DNA from: Clostridiales bacterium
Lineage (GTDB): Bacteria; Bacillota; Clostridia; Oscillospirales; Oscillospiraceae
Direction: 5' to 3'
DNA length: 10,132 nucleotides
Assembly: GCA_019421975.1 (NCBI GenBank)
Contig: JAHZEE010000036.1
Coordinates: forward strand, 1 to 10,132
Part shown: positions 1 to 6,376 of the stretch, piece after piece
Numbering within the stretch: position 1 is the stretch's first letter
How the letters are laid out: the number at the start of each line of letters is the position of its first letter
Notes under the pieces: generated by a model
Databases searched by the model: none
Seen by the model: the letters and a program-made list of their open reading frames with translations, nothing else
What the model was told of the DNA's origin: nothing
Program-made: the position numbers and the translations under genes

Positions 1-795
1 CGCAGTTTGACCTATGCTGATATGAAAGAGCGCAAGAATGTCTGTGTGGTCGGCGCTTACATAGATCAGGAGTATTACAATGGGGACGCAGTGGGCCAGA
101 CCATCAAGATCGGCGGATTCCCGATGACCATTGTCGGCGTTCTGGCACAGGAGGCCGACGAACTGGAGGAGGGCGGCTCGGACGACATCCTGTTCATGCC
201 ATATACCACTGCTTCTCGAAAATTTATGTCGATGATCAATGGCTATGTCATCACCATGAAGGACGAGAGCCTGGTGGATGAAAGTGTCCAGGTGATTGAG
301 GACGCACTCTATGAAGTCTATCAGGACGAGTATGCCTACAGTGTCATCAGCATGAGTGAAATGCTCGACAGCATGACGAGTATGGTCAATATGATGGTCG
401 GTGTGCTGGCGGGAATTGCAGCAATTTCGCTGCTGGTCGGCGGAATTGGAATCATGAATATTATGCTGGTTTCTGTGACAGAACGAACCCGGGAGATAGG
501 TGTGCGCAAAGCGCTGGGCGCAAAAGAGCGATATATTATGGAGCAGTTTGTCATAGAGGCGGCCTTTACCAGCGCGTTGGGCGGCGTGATCGGAATTATA
601 CTTGGCTATTTGATGTCGGCGGTGGCCAGCCAAGTCATTACAGCGCTGATGGGCGACAGCTTGACAGTGGATCCGGGGTTTGCCGCTGTCATGATGGCAT
701 TTGGCATTTCGGCCGGCATTGGTGTCCTGTTTGGATACCTTCCGGCAAAAAAGGCGGCGCGCCTCAACCCCATCGATGCGCTGCATTTTGACTGA
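1..795 (+). CDS. MacB/FtsX-type ABC transporter permease, C-terminal part (5' end outside window)
   Basis: This is the 3' end of an ABC permease of the MacB/YknZ (FtsX-domain) type. The reading frame is open from base 1, so the TTG at 7 is not a credible start. The first ~120 visible codons are the end of the extracytoplasmic MacB core domain (e.g. the strand TIVGVLAQEADEL). Three hydrophobic segments follow, at roughly residues 129-155, 184-210 and 225-245 of the visible part. Between the first two lies the family signature ERTREIGVRKALGAKE, a cytoplasmic loop thought to contact the ATPase. The protein ends with the conserved PAKKAARLNPIDALH. Family members pair with a MacB-like ATPase and often an HlyD-type adaptor, exporting drugs, peptides or lipoproteins by a mechanotransmission cycle. 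Those partners would lie upstream, outside the window. The S-layer protein gene begins 15 bases after the stop, suggesting one transcript. Family assignment is firm; the substrate cannot be told. Confidence 0.93.
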   Translation, partial: RSLTYADMKERKNVCVVGAYIDQEYYNGDAVGQTIKIGGFPMTIVGVLAQEADELEEGGSDDILFMPYTTASRKFMSMINGYVITMKDESLVDESVQVIEDALYEVYQDEYAYSVISMSEMLDSMTSMVNMMVGVLAGIAAISLLVGGIGIMNIMLVSVTERTREIGVRKALGAKERYIMEQFVIEAAFTSALGGVIGIILGYLMSAVASQVITALMGDSLTVDPGFAAVMMAFGISAGIGVLFGYLPAKKAARLNPIDALHFD

Positions 796-810
796 AACGG
801 AGGAAAGACA

Positions 811-2670
811 ATGAAAAGAAGGGCAATTTCCCTGCTCTTGGCGGCCTGCATGCTGTGCGGCCTTCTGACAGTGGGCGCCTCGGCGGCGTCCTCCACCCAG
901 ACCGGCGCCGTGGAGACCGTCAAGGCGCTTGGGATCATGGTGGGAGACGAATCGGGCAATATGAATTTGACGGGCAATGTGACAAGGGCGCAGTTCGTCA
1001 AGATGATGACGGCGGCCTCCTCCTACAAGGACAGCATCGGCGCCGGATATGGCTACTCCCTGTTTAAGGATGTAAAGAGCGATTACTGGGCCAGTGAGTA
1101 TATCAAGCTGGCGGTCGAGCAGGAGTGGATCACCGGCTATGTGGACGGCACCTTCCGGCCCAACAACACAGTGACCCTGGAAGAGGCGTGCGCAGCCCTG
1201 CTGCGGATGCTGGGCTATGACTCGTCGAGTCTTGCCGGCAGTTATCCGACCGCGCAGCTCTCCAAGGCCAGTGCGGTGGGACTGCTCGACGGAATGAGCG
1301 CCACGCAGGGCCAAAAGCTCACGCGCAGCGACTGCGTGACGCTGTTTAACAACCTGCTCACTGCCGAGAATAGCGATGGGAATGTCTACGCAGTCACCCT
1401 GGGCTATACGGTCACAAACGGAGAGGTGGACTACTCTACGCTGGTGGCTGCCGATACCAAGGGACCCTTTGTCTCGGACAATGGCAGCGTCGAGCTGCCG
1501 TTCGGCACACAGAATGTCACGGTGTACTATGACGGCACCTCCTCCACGCTCTCTGCGGTGGAGAACTACGATGTCTACTATTACAACACCAACCTGCGGA
1601 CCGTCTGGGTCTACCATGAGCGGGTGACCGGCACCATTACGGCCCTCTCGCCCAGCAAGACCGCGCCCACGGCGGTGACGGTTGCAGGCAATGAATACGA
1701 GATTACCACCTCTGCGGCCGCCTATAAGCTGTCGACCCAGGGCGAATATCAGCAGGGCGATGTGGTCACGCTGCTGCTGGGCATGAACGGCGATGTGGTG
1801 GATGTGGTCAGCGCAACGGCCGGCAGCACCAGCGGCACCTATTACGGCGTGGTGGTCTCCAGCGAAAAAGACGGCGGCGATTCGGACAGCGCCTCGGTCC
1901 GGAATATTGTGCAGGTGGCCTGCACGGACGGCTCGGTCCGGACCTTCTATACCAACAGCTCCGCCTCCGTGGGCCGGCTGGTCACCGTGACGGCGGACGA
2001 GGACGGCGCAAGCATCCGCACACTGTCCAACAAGTCGGTCAGCGGGACGGTCAACAGTGCGGCGACAAAGCTGGGAACCCTGGCGTTTGCAGACAATGTG
2101 GAGATTCTGGACACCGACAGCGACGGCGGTTATGTCAGAATCTATCCGTCCAGACTGGCCGGTGTGAAGCTCTCGGACAGCGATGTGCGCTACTATGAGC
2201 TGGACAAGAACGGCGATATCAGCCGCATGATTCTCAACAAGGTGACGGGCGACACCGCGACCTATGGGTTTATCACCTCGGCACAGAGCTATTCCGGCGA
2301 CATGAGCGTGAGCGGCAGCTATCAGTACATCATTGACGGGAAGGCCGGCACCATCTCCTCTGCCAGCCAGAGCTTCAATGTCGAAGAGGGCGGCGCGGCG
2401 TTCCACTATGACACAGAGGGCAATGTGACCAGCATCAAGAACCTGAAATCGGTGAAGATCACAAGCCTGTACGACCTGTATGTCACGGCTGACAGCGAGC
2501 GGTACGAGCTGGCCAGCGAGGTGCAGGTACTGCTGAAGAGCGGCGACGACTATTATGCAAGCTCGCTCTCTGCCATCAATACCAAGGAGTATCAACTGAC
2601 GGGCTGGTATGATGACCAGGGCTACTCGGCAGGCCAGCAGATCCGTGTGATTGTGGCAGTCGAAAAGTAA
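811..2670 (+). CDS. Secreted S-layer homology (SLH) domain protein with repetitive beta-rich C-terminus
   Basis: A 619-residue exported protein. Residues 1-25 form a Sec signal peptide: KRR, a hydrophobic core, then likely cleavage after GASA. Three SLH repeats follow at about 30-70, 83-137 and 140-190. The middle one is the clearest, with F-KDV--DYWASEYIKLAVEQEWITGY and DGTFRPNNTVTLEEA. SLH triplets anchor proteins to pyruvylated secondary cell-wall polymer, so this is probably a wall-bound surface protein. Residues ~200-619 are rich in Ser, Thr, Gly and Val and match no domain I recognise. They contain loosely repeated units in which a G/S-D-V strand and an N-G-D turn lead to T-x-Y-G-x-(V/I)-x-S, seen near 316-351 and 457-491. 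GGAGG at 799-803, 7 bases before the ATG, supports the start. A strong terminator follows the stop. It is probably co-transcribed with the permease upstream; a functional link is only inferred. Confidence 0.9.
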   Translation: MKRRAISLLLAACMLCGLLTVGASAASSTQTGAVETVKALGIMVGDESGNMNLTGNVTRAQFVKMMTAASSYKDSIGAGYGYSLFKDVKSDYWASEYIKLAVEQEWITGYVDGTFRPNNTVTLEEACAALLRMLGYDSSSLAGSYPTAQLSKASAVGLLDGMSATQGQKLTRSDCVTLFNNLLTAENSDGNVYAVTLGYTVTNGEVDYSTLVAADTKGPFVSDNGSVELPFGTQNVTVYYDGTSSTLSAVENYDVYYYNTNLRTVWVYHERVTGTITALSPSKTAPTAVTVAGNEYEITTSAAAYKLSTQGEYQQGDVVTLLLGMNGDVVDVVSATAGSTSGTYYGVVVSSEKDGGDSDSASVRNIVQVACTDGSVRTFYTNSSASVGRLVTVTADEDGASIRTLSNKSVSGTVNSAATKLGTLAFADNVEILDTDSDGGYVRIYPSRLAGVKLSDSDVRYYELDKNGDISRMILNKVTGDTATYGFITSAQSYSGDMSVSGSYQYIIDGKAGTISSASQSFNVEEGGAAFHYDTEGNVTSIKNLKSVKITSLYDLYVTADSERYELASEVQVLLKSGDDYYASSLSAINTKEYQLTGWYDDQGYSAGQQIRVIVAVEK

Positions 2671-2684
2671 ACAAGTGAAATTCA

Positions 2685-2723
2685 AAAGGGTGGGGCAGCT
2701 CCGGCTGCCCCACCCTTTATTTT
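2685..2723 (+). terminator. Rho-independent terminator after the SLH gene
   Basis: A perfect 15-bp stem (2685-2699 with 2704-2718) closes a TCCG loop flanked by C and G, a member of the very stable cUNCGg tetraloop class. The stem starts in AAA and ends in TTT, followed by ATTTT. It sits 14 bases after the SLH stop codon and separates this transcript from the DUF1538 operon. Confidence 0.93.
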
Positions 2724-2770
2724 GAAAAAATGAATTAAGAAAAAGGACAATATTCATTTCGGCCAAAATT

Positions 2771-2798
2771 TTAACAGAAAATTTATAGAAAATATGAT
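2771..2798 (+). promoter_or_regulatory. Predicted sigma-A promoter of the DUF1538/PII operon
   Basis: TTAACA at 2771-2776 and TATGAT at 2793-2798 are separated by 16 bases, each one mismatch from the vegetative consensus. They lie in an AT-rich stretch between a strong terminator and a strong ribosome binding site. The start of transcription would be near 2805. TATTAT at 2798-2803 is an alternative -10 but is badly spaced. No hairpin or riboswitch is evident in the short leader. Confidence 0.6.
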
Positions 2799-2819
2799 AT
2801 TATAGATAAAAAGACTGAG

Positions 2820-2836
2820 AGGAGGAACCGCCAATT
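2820..2836 (+). promoter_or_regulatory. Ribosome binding site that points to an ATT start codon
   Basis: AGGAGG at 2820-2825 is a perfect Shine-Dalgarno sequence. In the reading frame of the DUF1538 gene, no ATG, GTG or TTG lies within usable distance. The in-frame codon at normal spacing (8 bases) is ATT at 2834-2836. The nearest conventional start, TTG at 2855, is 29 bases beyond the motif. An in-frame TGA at 2816-2818 rules out a start further upstream. Confidence 0.6.
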
Positions 2837-4360
2837 TTCAGAGATTATATTGCATTGGTCGAGAAACTAAAAGAGGCATTGATTTCCGTACTTCCCATCA
2901 CCTGTATCGTCATGCTGCTCTGTTTTTCCATTGTGCCGTTGGATTTTTCCACGCTGACGGCATTTTTGATCGGCGCAGTGATGGCGATTGTCGGCATGGG
3001 ACTTTTTACACTTGGCGCGGAACAGGCGATGCAGCCGATTGGTGAAAAAATGGGCGCAGATATCACCAAATCCAAGAAGCTGCTGCTGGTGATTGTGGTG
3101 AGCTTTCTGATCGGCCTCCTGATTACGATTTCAGAGCCGGATCTGCAGGTTTTGGCCGCCCAGATCCCCACAATGCCCAACAATGTCATTGTCTATTCCG
3201 TGGCGCTTGGCGTTGGAATTGCAGTGGTGGTGGCGATGCTGCGCATTTTGTTTGTCATTCCGCTCAACCTGCTGCTGATGGTGTGCTATGCCGCCATTTT
3301 TGCAATGGTCATACTGGCGCCGCCTGACTTCCGCGCGATTGCGTTTGACGCAGGCGGCGTGACGACAGGGCCTATGACGGTCCCGATGATCATGGCGCTG
3401 GGCGTCGGCGCAGCCTCCATCCGCAGCGATAAGTCGGCAGGCGACGACAGCTTCGGCCTCATTGCGCTGGCCTCGACAGGCCCCATCATTGCCGTGCTGC
3501 TGCTGGGCTTCTTCTACGATACAAGCGGCACCCAGGCGACGAGCACAGCCGCAATTGAGGCGCAGACCACGGTGGAACTCACGGGCCTGTTTATCCACGC
3601 GCTTCCGGAGTATTTCCTGGAGGTCGGACAGGCGTTTCTTCCAATTATCGCCTTCTTTTTGATCTACCAGGGAATCCGCATCAGGATGGAGCGGCGGGAG
3701 CTGCTGCGGATTCTGGTCGGCGTGATCTATACTTACGCAGGGCTGGTCATCTTCCTGACTGGCGTCAATGTGGGCTTTATGCCGGCGGGCCAGTATCTGG
3801 GCGAGGCCATAGCGGCCCATTCCTACCGGTGGATCCTGGTGCCGGTCGGCATGCTGATCGGCTACTTCATTGTCAAAGCAGAGCCTGCGGTCCATGTGCT
3901 GACAAAGCAGGTGGAGGAGATCACCTCCGGCTTTATCCCCGGCAAATCGCTGCTGCTCAGCCTGTCGATCGGCATGGCCATCTCGGTCGGCCTGGCGGCG
4001 ACGCGGGTGCTGACGGGCATCTCGATTTTGTGGTATCTGCTTCCCGGCTATATCCTGGCGCTGGGGCTGAGCTTTTTTGTCCCCCGTATTTTTACGGCCA
4101 TTGCGTTTGACTCCGGCGGCGTTGCCTCCGGCCCCATGACGGCCACCTTTTTGCTCCCCCTGGCCATGGGCGCGTGCGAGGCGGTTGGCGGCAATGTGAT
4201 GGCAGATGCGTTTGGTATGGTTGCAATGGTCGCGATGACGCCGCTGATCACCATTCAGGTGATGGGCGTGCGCTTCCGGATGAAGATGGCGCTGGAACCC
4301 AATACCGTGATGCGGGATTTGGCGGCGGCAGACCGGGAAGCGGTCATCGACTTGCTGTAG
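2834..4360 (+). CDS. DUF1538-family polytopic membrane protein (two DUF1538 repeats), probable transporter or channel
   Basis: An integral membrane protein of about 508 residues if it starts at ATT 2834, or 501 if at TTG 2855. The ATT start fits the ribosome binding site and adds the plausible amphipathic lead FRDYIALVEKLKEAL. The protein is an internal duplication. Each half has a short motif in a hydrophobic stretch, ISEPDLQVLAAQ and later VKAEPAVHVLTKQ (Glu 94 and Glu 343 in TTG numbering). Each half also has a glycine-rich signature, FDAGGVTTGPMT (from 164) and FDSGGVASGPMT (from 418). These signatures and many hydrophobic helices are the hallmarks of DUF1538 (PF07556), a family with no established function that I know of. 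Inverted or tandem repeats with polar GG-GP motifs in membrane helices suggest a transport path, but the substrate is unknown. The PII-like gene follows after 12 bases in the same operon. Confidence 0.88.
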   Translation: MFRDYIALVEKLKEALISVLPITCIVMLLCFSIVPLDFSTLTAFLIGAVMAIVGMGLFTLGAEQAMQPIGEKMGADITKSKKLLLVIVVSFLIGLLITISEPDLQVLAAQIPTMPNNVIVYSVALGVGIAVVVAMLRILFVIPLNLLLMVCYAAIFAMVILAPPDFRAIAFDAGGVTTGPMTVPMIMALGVGAASIRSDKSAGDDSFGLIALASTGPIIAVLLLGFFYDTSGTQATSTAAIEAQTTVELTGLFIHALPEYFLEVGQAFLPIIAFFLIYQGIRIRMERRELLRILVGVIYTYAGLVIFLTGVNVGFMPAGQYLGEAIAAHSYRWILVPVGMLIGYFIVKAEPAVHVLTKQVEEITSGFIPGKSLLLSLSIGMAISVGLAATRVLTGISILWYLLPGYILALGLSFFVPRIFTAIAFDSGGVASGPMTATFLLPLAMGACEAVGGNVMADAFGMVAMVAMTPLITIQVMGVRFRMKMALEPNTVMRDLAAADREAVIDLL

Positions 4361-4372
4361 AGGTGTGCAGGT

Positions 4373-5047
4373 ATGAATCAGGTAGAATTGATGTTTGGAA
4401 TCGTGGAGCGGGAGCTTGCCTCGGCGTATGAAAAAAGGATGGAGCAGGAATCGGTGCATCTGCTGGTCAGTATGCCGGCCAAGGGGACGGCGAAGATTGA
4501 GATGCTCCGGTATCTTGGGCAGGAGAGCACGGAGAAGACCGCGCTGCTGGGCGTTGTGACCCCCACGGTTCGGAAGTCGCTGCTGCGGAAGTTTCGCACA
4601 GAAAGGCATTTTCGCCGCGGCAGCGGCGTGCTGGCGGCAGTCCCTCTCAGCAGTGTGGGCGGTGCGACCGCGCTGGAGTTTATGACGGAGAAACAGCACA
4701 GAGACGAGGAGGATGGCATGGAAAAGACGCCGTTTGATCTGATAATTACAATTGCCAACTACGGGACCAACGAGCTTGTGATGGATGCGGCCCGCTCTGC
4801 CGGGGCAAAGGGCGGCACGGTGATCCATGCCAAGGGGACGGGCGTTGACTTTGCGGAGAAATTTTTTGGCGTCACGCTGTCGGTGGAAAAAGAGGTCATT
4901 CTGATTATCACGCGCAGCGAGGACAAACATGCGATCATGCAGGCCATCATGGAGCAGGCGGGCCTGTCCAGCAAGGCGCACAGTGTGGTGTTTGCCCTGC
5001 CGGTGAGCCAGGTGTCCGGCATCATGGCGCTGGAGGAAGAGGAATAA
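4373..5047 (+). CDS. Tandem PII-like signalling protein, partner of the DUF1538 membrane protein
   Basis: A 224-residue soluble protein, twice the length of GlnB/GlnK (about 112). Residues ~121-220 resemble a PII domain: the first strand FDLIITIANYGT, a helix, GGTVIHAKGTG where the T-loop begins, the strand EVILIITRSED, a second helix, and the final strand SVVFALPVSQVSGI. Residues ~28-103 look like a diverged copy: VHLLVSMPAKGTAKIEML at its start and GVLAAVPLSSVGGATALEF at its end. Canonical PII proteins are trimers that bind ATP/ADP and 2-oxoglutarate and plug membrane transporters such as AmtB. The GlnB uridylylation tyrosine in the T-loop has no obvious counterpart. By analogy this protein probably senses a small molecule and gates the DUF1538 protein encoded 12 bases upstream. 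GAGGTG at 4360-4365 serves as ribosome binding site, 7 bases before ATG. It could bind another ligand, as some PII-like proteins do. Confidence 0.8.
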   Translation: MNQVELMFGIVERELASAYEKRMEQESVHLLVSMPAKGTAKIEMLRYLGQESTEKTALLGVVTPTVRKSLLRKFRTERHFRRGSGVLAAVPLSSVGGATALEFMTEKQHRDEEDGMEKTPFDLIITIANYGTNELVMDAARSAGAKGGTVIHAKGTGVDFAEKFFGVTLSVEKEVILIITRSEDKHAIMQAIMEQAGLSSKAHSVVFALPVSQVSGIMALEEEE

Positions 5048-5087
5048 AAGAACCGCCCCGGCATCGGCCGGGGCGGTTCTTTTATTT
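5046..5087. terminator. Bidirectional terminator shared by converging PII-like and acetyltransferase genes
   Basis: A perfect 17-bp inverted repeat (5046-5062 with 5067-5083) with a four-base ATCG loop. It has TTTTATTT on the right and the complementary AATAAAA arrangement on the left, so it works in both directions. It overlaps the last two bases of the TAA stop of the PII-like gene (5045-5047). It also overlaps the stop of the minus-strand acetyltransferase gene (5082-5084). Confidence 0.93.
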
Positions 5088-5525
5088 GGGCTGAAAATCC
5101 CGATACATCTGCAAATAGTTGAGATCCTGGTAGCCCAGCACGCGGTAGAGCTGAATGGCCCTGTGGTTGTCCGGCTCCACCTCAAAGCGGATCCGGGCCG
5201 CGCCGCTCGTCTGCTCCAGATGGGCAAACAGTGCGCGTCCCAGGCCGCGGGAGCGGTATTCCGGCAACAGATACAGCTCCTCCAGCCACAGCACGATGCC
5301 GCCGGCCTCGTGGGAAAATGTCTTGCTGGTCAGCGCATACCCCACCGGGCGGCCATCGGCTTCAAAGAGATAGCAGCTCAGGTAGGCGTCGGAGCGCATC
5401 AGCTCCTGAAAGGTGGCGTGGTGGTAGGCCGTGGGGATGGGATGTAAGACGGCAGAGGAGTGATAAAACTCGTCTGTAAACTGCAAAAAGATAGCCTCGT
5501 CCTCGGGACGAATTGGTCGAAACAT
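5082..5525 (-). CDS. GNAT-family N-acetyltransferase
   Basis: A 147-residue acetyltransferase that transfers acetyl from acetyl-CoA to an amine. The fold is visible in order: FRPIRPEDE at the N-terminus (strand 1), the beta-hairpin GRPVGYALTS, strand LEELYLLPEYRS leading to the acetyl-CoA pyrophosphate loop RSRGLG (91-96), then FEVEPDNHRAIQLYRVLGY (114-132), which is motif B. The frame is open up to an ATG at 5579. I prefer the ATG at 5525 because AGGAAGGGG lies 10 bases before it, the GNAT fold begins right there, and an extended -10 promoter lies inside the longer version. The substrate cannot be predicted. Bulky aromatic residues in the loop 20-35 (FYHSSAVLHPIPTAYHH) may form the acceptor pocket. 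The gene is divergent from the response regulator gene and shares a 161-base control region with it. Confidence 0.87.
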   Translation of the reverse strand: MFRPIRPEDEAIFLQFTDEFYHSSAVLHPIPTAYHHATFQELMRSDAYLSCYLFEADGRPVGYALTSKTFSHEAGGIVLWLEELYLLPEYRSRGLGRALFAHLEQTSGAARIRFEVEPDNHRAIQLYRVLGYQDLNYLQMYRDFQPK

Positions 5526-5558
5526 GGCGCTGAAACCCCTTCCTGACTTTTTAAAAAT

Positions 5559-5567
5559 AGTATACCA
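5559..5567 (-). promoter_or_regulatory. Extended -10 promoter of the acetyltransferase gene
   Basis: On the minus strand this reads TGG then TATACT, an extended -10 element with one mismatch from TATAAT. No good -35 hexamer is found 16-18 bases upstream. Transcription would start near 5552, about 27 bases before the preferred ATG at 5525. Confidence 0.6.
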
Positions 5568-5601
5568 CAAGATCGCCATATTTGGACAGGTGGGCTGGGA
5601 T

Positions 5602-5620
5602 TTCTTAAATTATTCTTAAA
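5602..5620. promoter_or_regulatory. CiaR-like operator: direct repeat with 11-base period between divergent genes
   Basis: TTCTTAAA occurs at 5602-5609 and again at 5613-5620. On the minus strand this is TTTAAG, five bases, TTTAAG, identical to the published binding consensus of the streptococcal response regulator CiaR. A direct repeat with an 11-base period is the usual target of dimeric OmpR/PhoB-family regulators, and such a regulator is encoded just downstream. The site is roughly 50-70 bases upstream of both predicted transcription starts, a position typical for activation. Binding is inferred. Confidence 0.6.
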
Positions 5621-5656
5621 AAACGGATTCAGGTCTATAGATATGACCGGAATCTA

Positions 5657-5665
5657 TGCTACAAT
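5657..5665 (+). promoter_or_regulatory. Extended -10 promoter of the two-component operon
   Basis: TGC followed by TACAAT (5660-5665), an extended -10 one mismatch from consensus. The 17-base-upstream position holds ATAGAT, a poor -35. Transcription would start near 5672, very close to the ribosome binding region AAAGGGTGAGG (5674-5684) before the ATG at 5687, giving a short leader. Confidence 0.55.
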
Positions 5666-5686
5666 AGCAGCCGAAAGGGTGAGGCT

Positions 5687-6376
5687 ATGGAAACAGTTGC
5701 CCATATTCTGGTTGTGGATGATGAACCAGACCTCCGGGATGTCCTTCGGATTTTACTTGAGGCAAACCACTATCAGGTGACAGAGGCTGGGACGGGCAAA
5801 GAGGCACTCGCGCAGATCCTGGCCGACCATACCATTGATCTGGTTTTGCTCGATGTGATGCTGCCAGACCTGTCGGGGGTAGAGATCTGCCGGCAGCTGC
5901 GGCAGGTGAGCAATCTGCCTGTCATTTTTTTGACCGCGCTGAGCAAGGATCAGGACAAGACCCAGGCCTACCGCAGCGGGGGAGACGACTATCTGTCCAA
6001 GCCGTTTTCCAGGGCAGAGCTGCTGCTCAAGGTGGAGTCCCAGCTGCGGCGATATCAGGTCTACCAGGGAAAGGACCGCGGCGAGCAGGAGCCGGCCGGC
6101 CAGCTGCGCGTGGAAAACGAGCGGGTCTACTGGAACGGCGCCCGCGTCGATCTGACGGACAAGGAGCAGCGGATTGTGGCCTTCCTGTGGGAACACCGCG
6201 GCCAGGTCTGCAGCGTGGCGGACATCTATGAGAGCGTCTGGCAGGAGCGCTACCTGGCCACCTCCTCCAACACCGTGATGGTCCATATCCTCAATCTGCG
6301 GAAGAAGCTGGAGAGCAACCCAGCGCAGCCGGCTCTGATCCGAACAATCTGGGGAAAGGGGTATCAGATTGATTAA
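5687..6376 (+). CDS. OmpR/PhoB-family two-component response regulator
   Basis: A 229-residue DNA-binding response regulator. The receiver domain (about 5-120) has all conserved residues: the acidic pair D11/D12 in LVVDDEPD, the phosphoacceptor D56 in LVLLDVMLP, T83 in FLTAL, and K105 in LSKPF. A linker of about 15 residues leads to a winged-helix domain (about 132-229). That domain carries LTDKEQRIVAFLWEHRGQVCS, the recognition helix region SSNTVMVHILNLRKKLE and the C-terminal wing IRTIWGKGYQID. Phosphorylation by the kinase encoded next should promote dimerisation and binding to direct repeats. A candidate operator lies 67 bases upstream of this gene, consistent with autoregulation. Its stop codon overlaps the kinase start by eight bases, so the two are translationally coupled. 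The role is certain; the stimulus and target genes are not. Confidence 0.96.
   Translation: METVAHILVVDDEPDLRDVLRILLEANHYQVTEAGTGKEALAQILADHTIDLVLLDVMLPDLSGVEICRQLRQVSNLPVIFLTALSKDQDKTQAYRSGGDDYLSKPFSRAELLLKVESQLRRYQVYQGKDRGEQEPAGQLRVENERVYWNGARVDLTDKEQRIVAFLWEHRGQVCSVADIYESVWQERYLATSSNTVMVHILNLRKKLESNPAQPALIRTIWGKGYQID

Noticed and set aside
7..9. TTG as start codon of the permease
   Set aside because: The frame is open to base 1 and the protein begins in the middle of the extracytoplasmic domain, so the true start is upstream of the window.
2719..2833. A riboswitch or small RNA in the AT-rich leader before the DUF1538 gene
   Set aside because: After the terminator only a plausible promoter and about 15-30 bases of leader remain; no conserved stem-loops or alternative hairpins were seen.
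3131..5227. A 698-codon open frame on the minus strand opposite the DUF1538 and PII-like genes
   Set aside because: It is antisense to two recognisable genes, spans the bidirectional terminator and part of the acetyltransferase gene, and is rich in His, Arg, Gln and Ala with no recognisable domain. This is typical of a shadow frame in GC-biased codons.
5526..5579. An 18-codon N-terminal extension of the acetyltransferase to the ATG at 5579
   Set aside because: The extension would place the predicted extended -10 promoter inside the gene, lacks a ribosome binding site, and is not part of the GNAT fold; ATG 5525 has AGGAAGGGG upstream.
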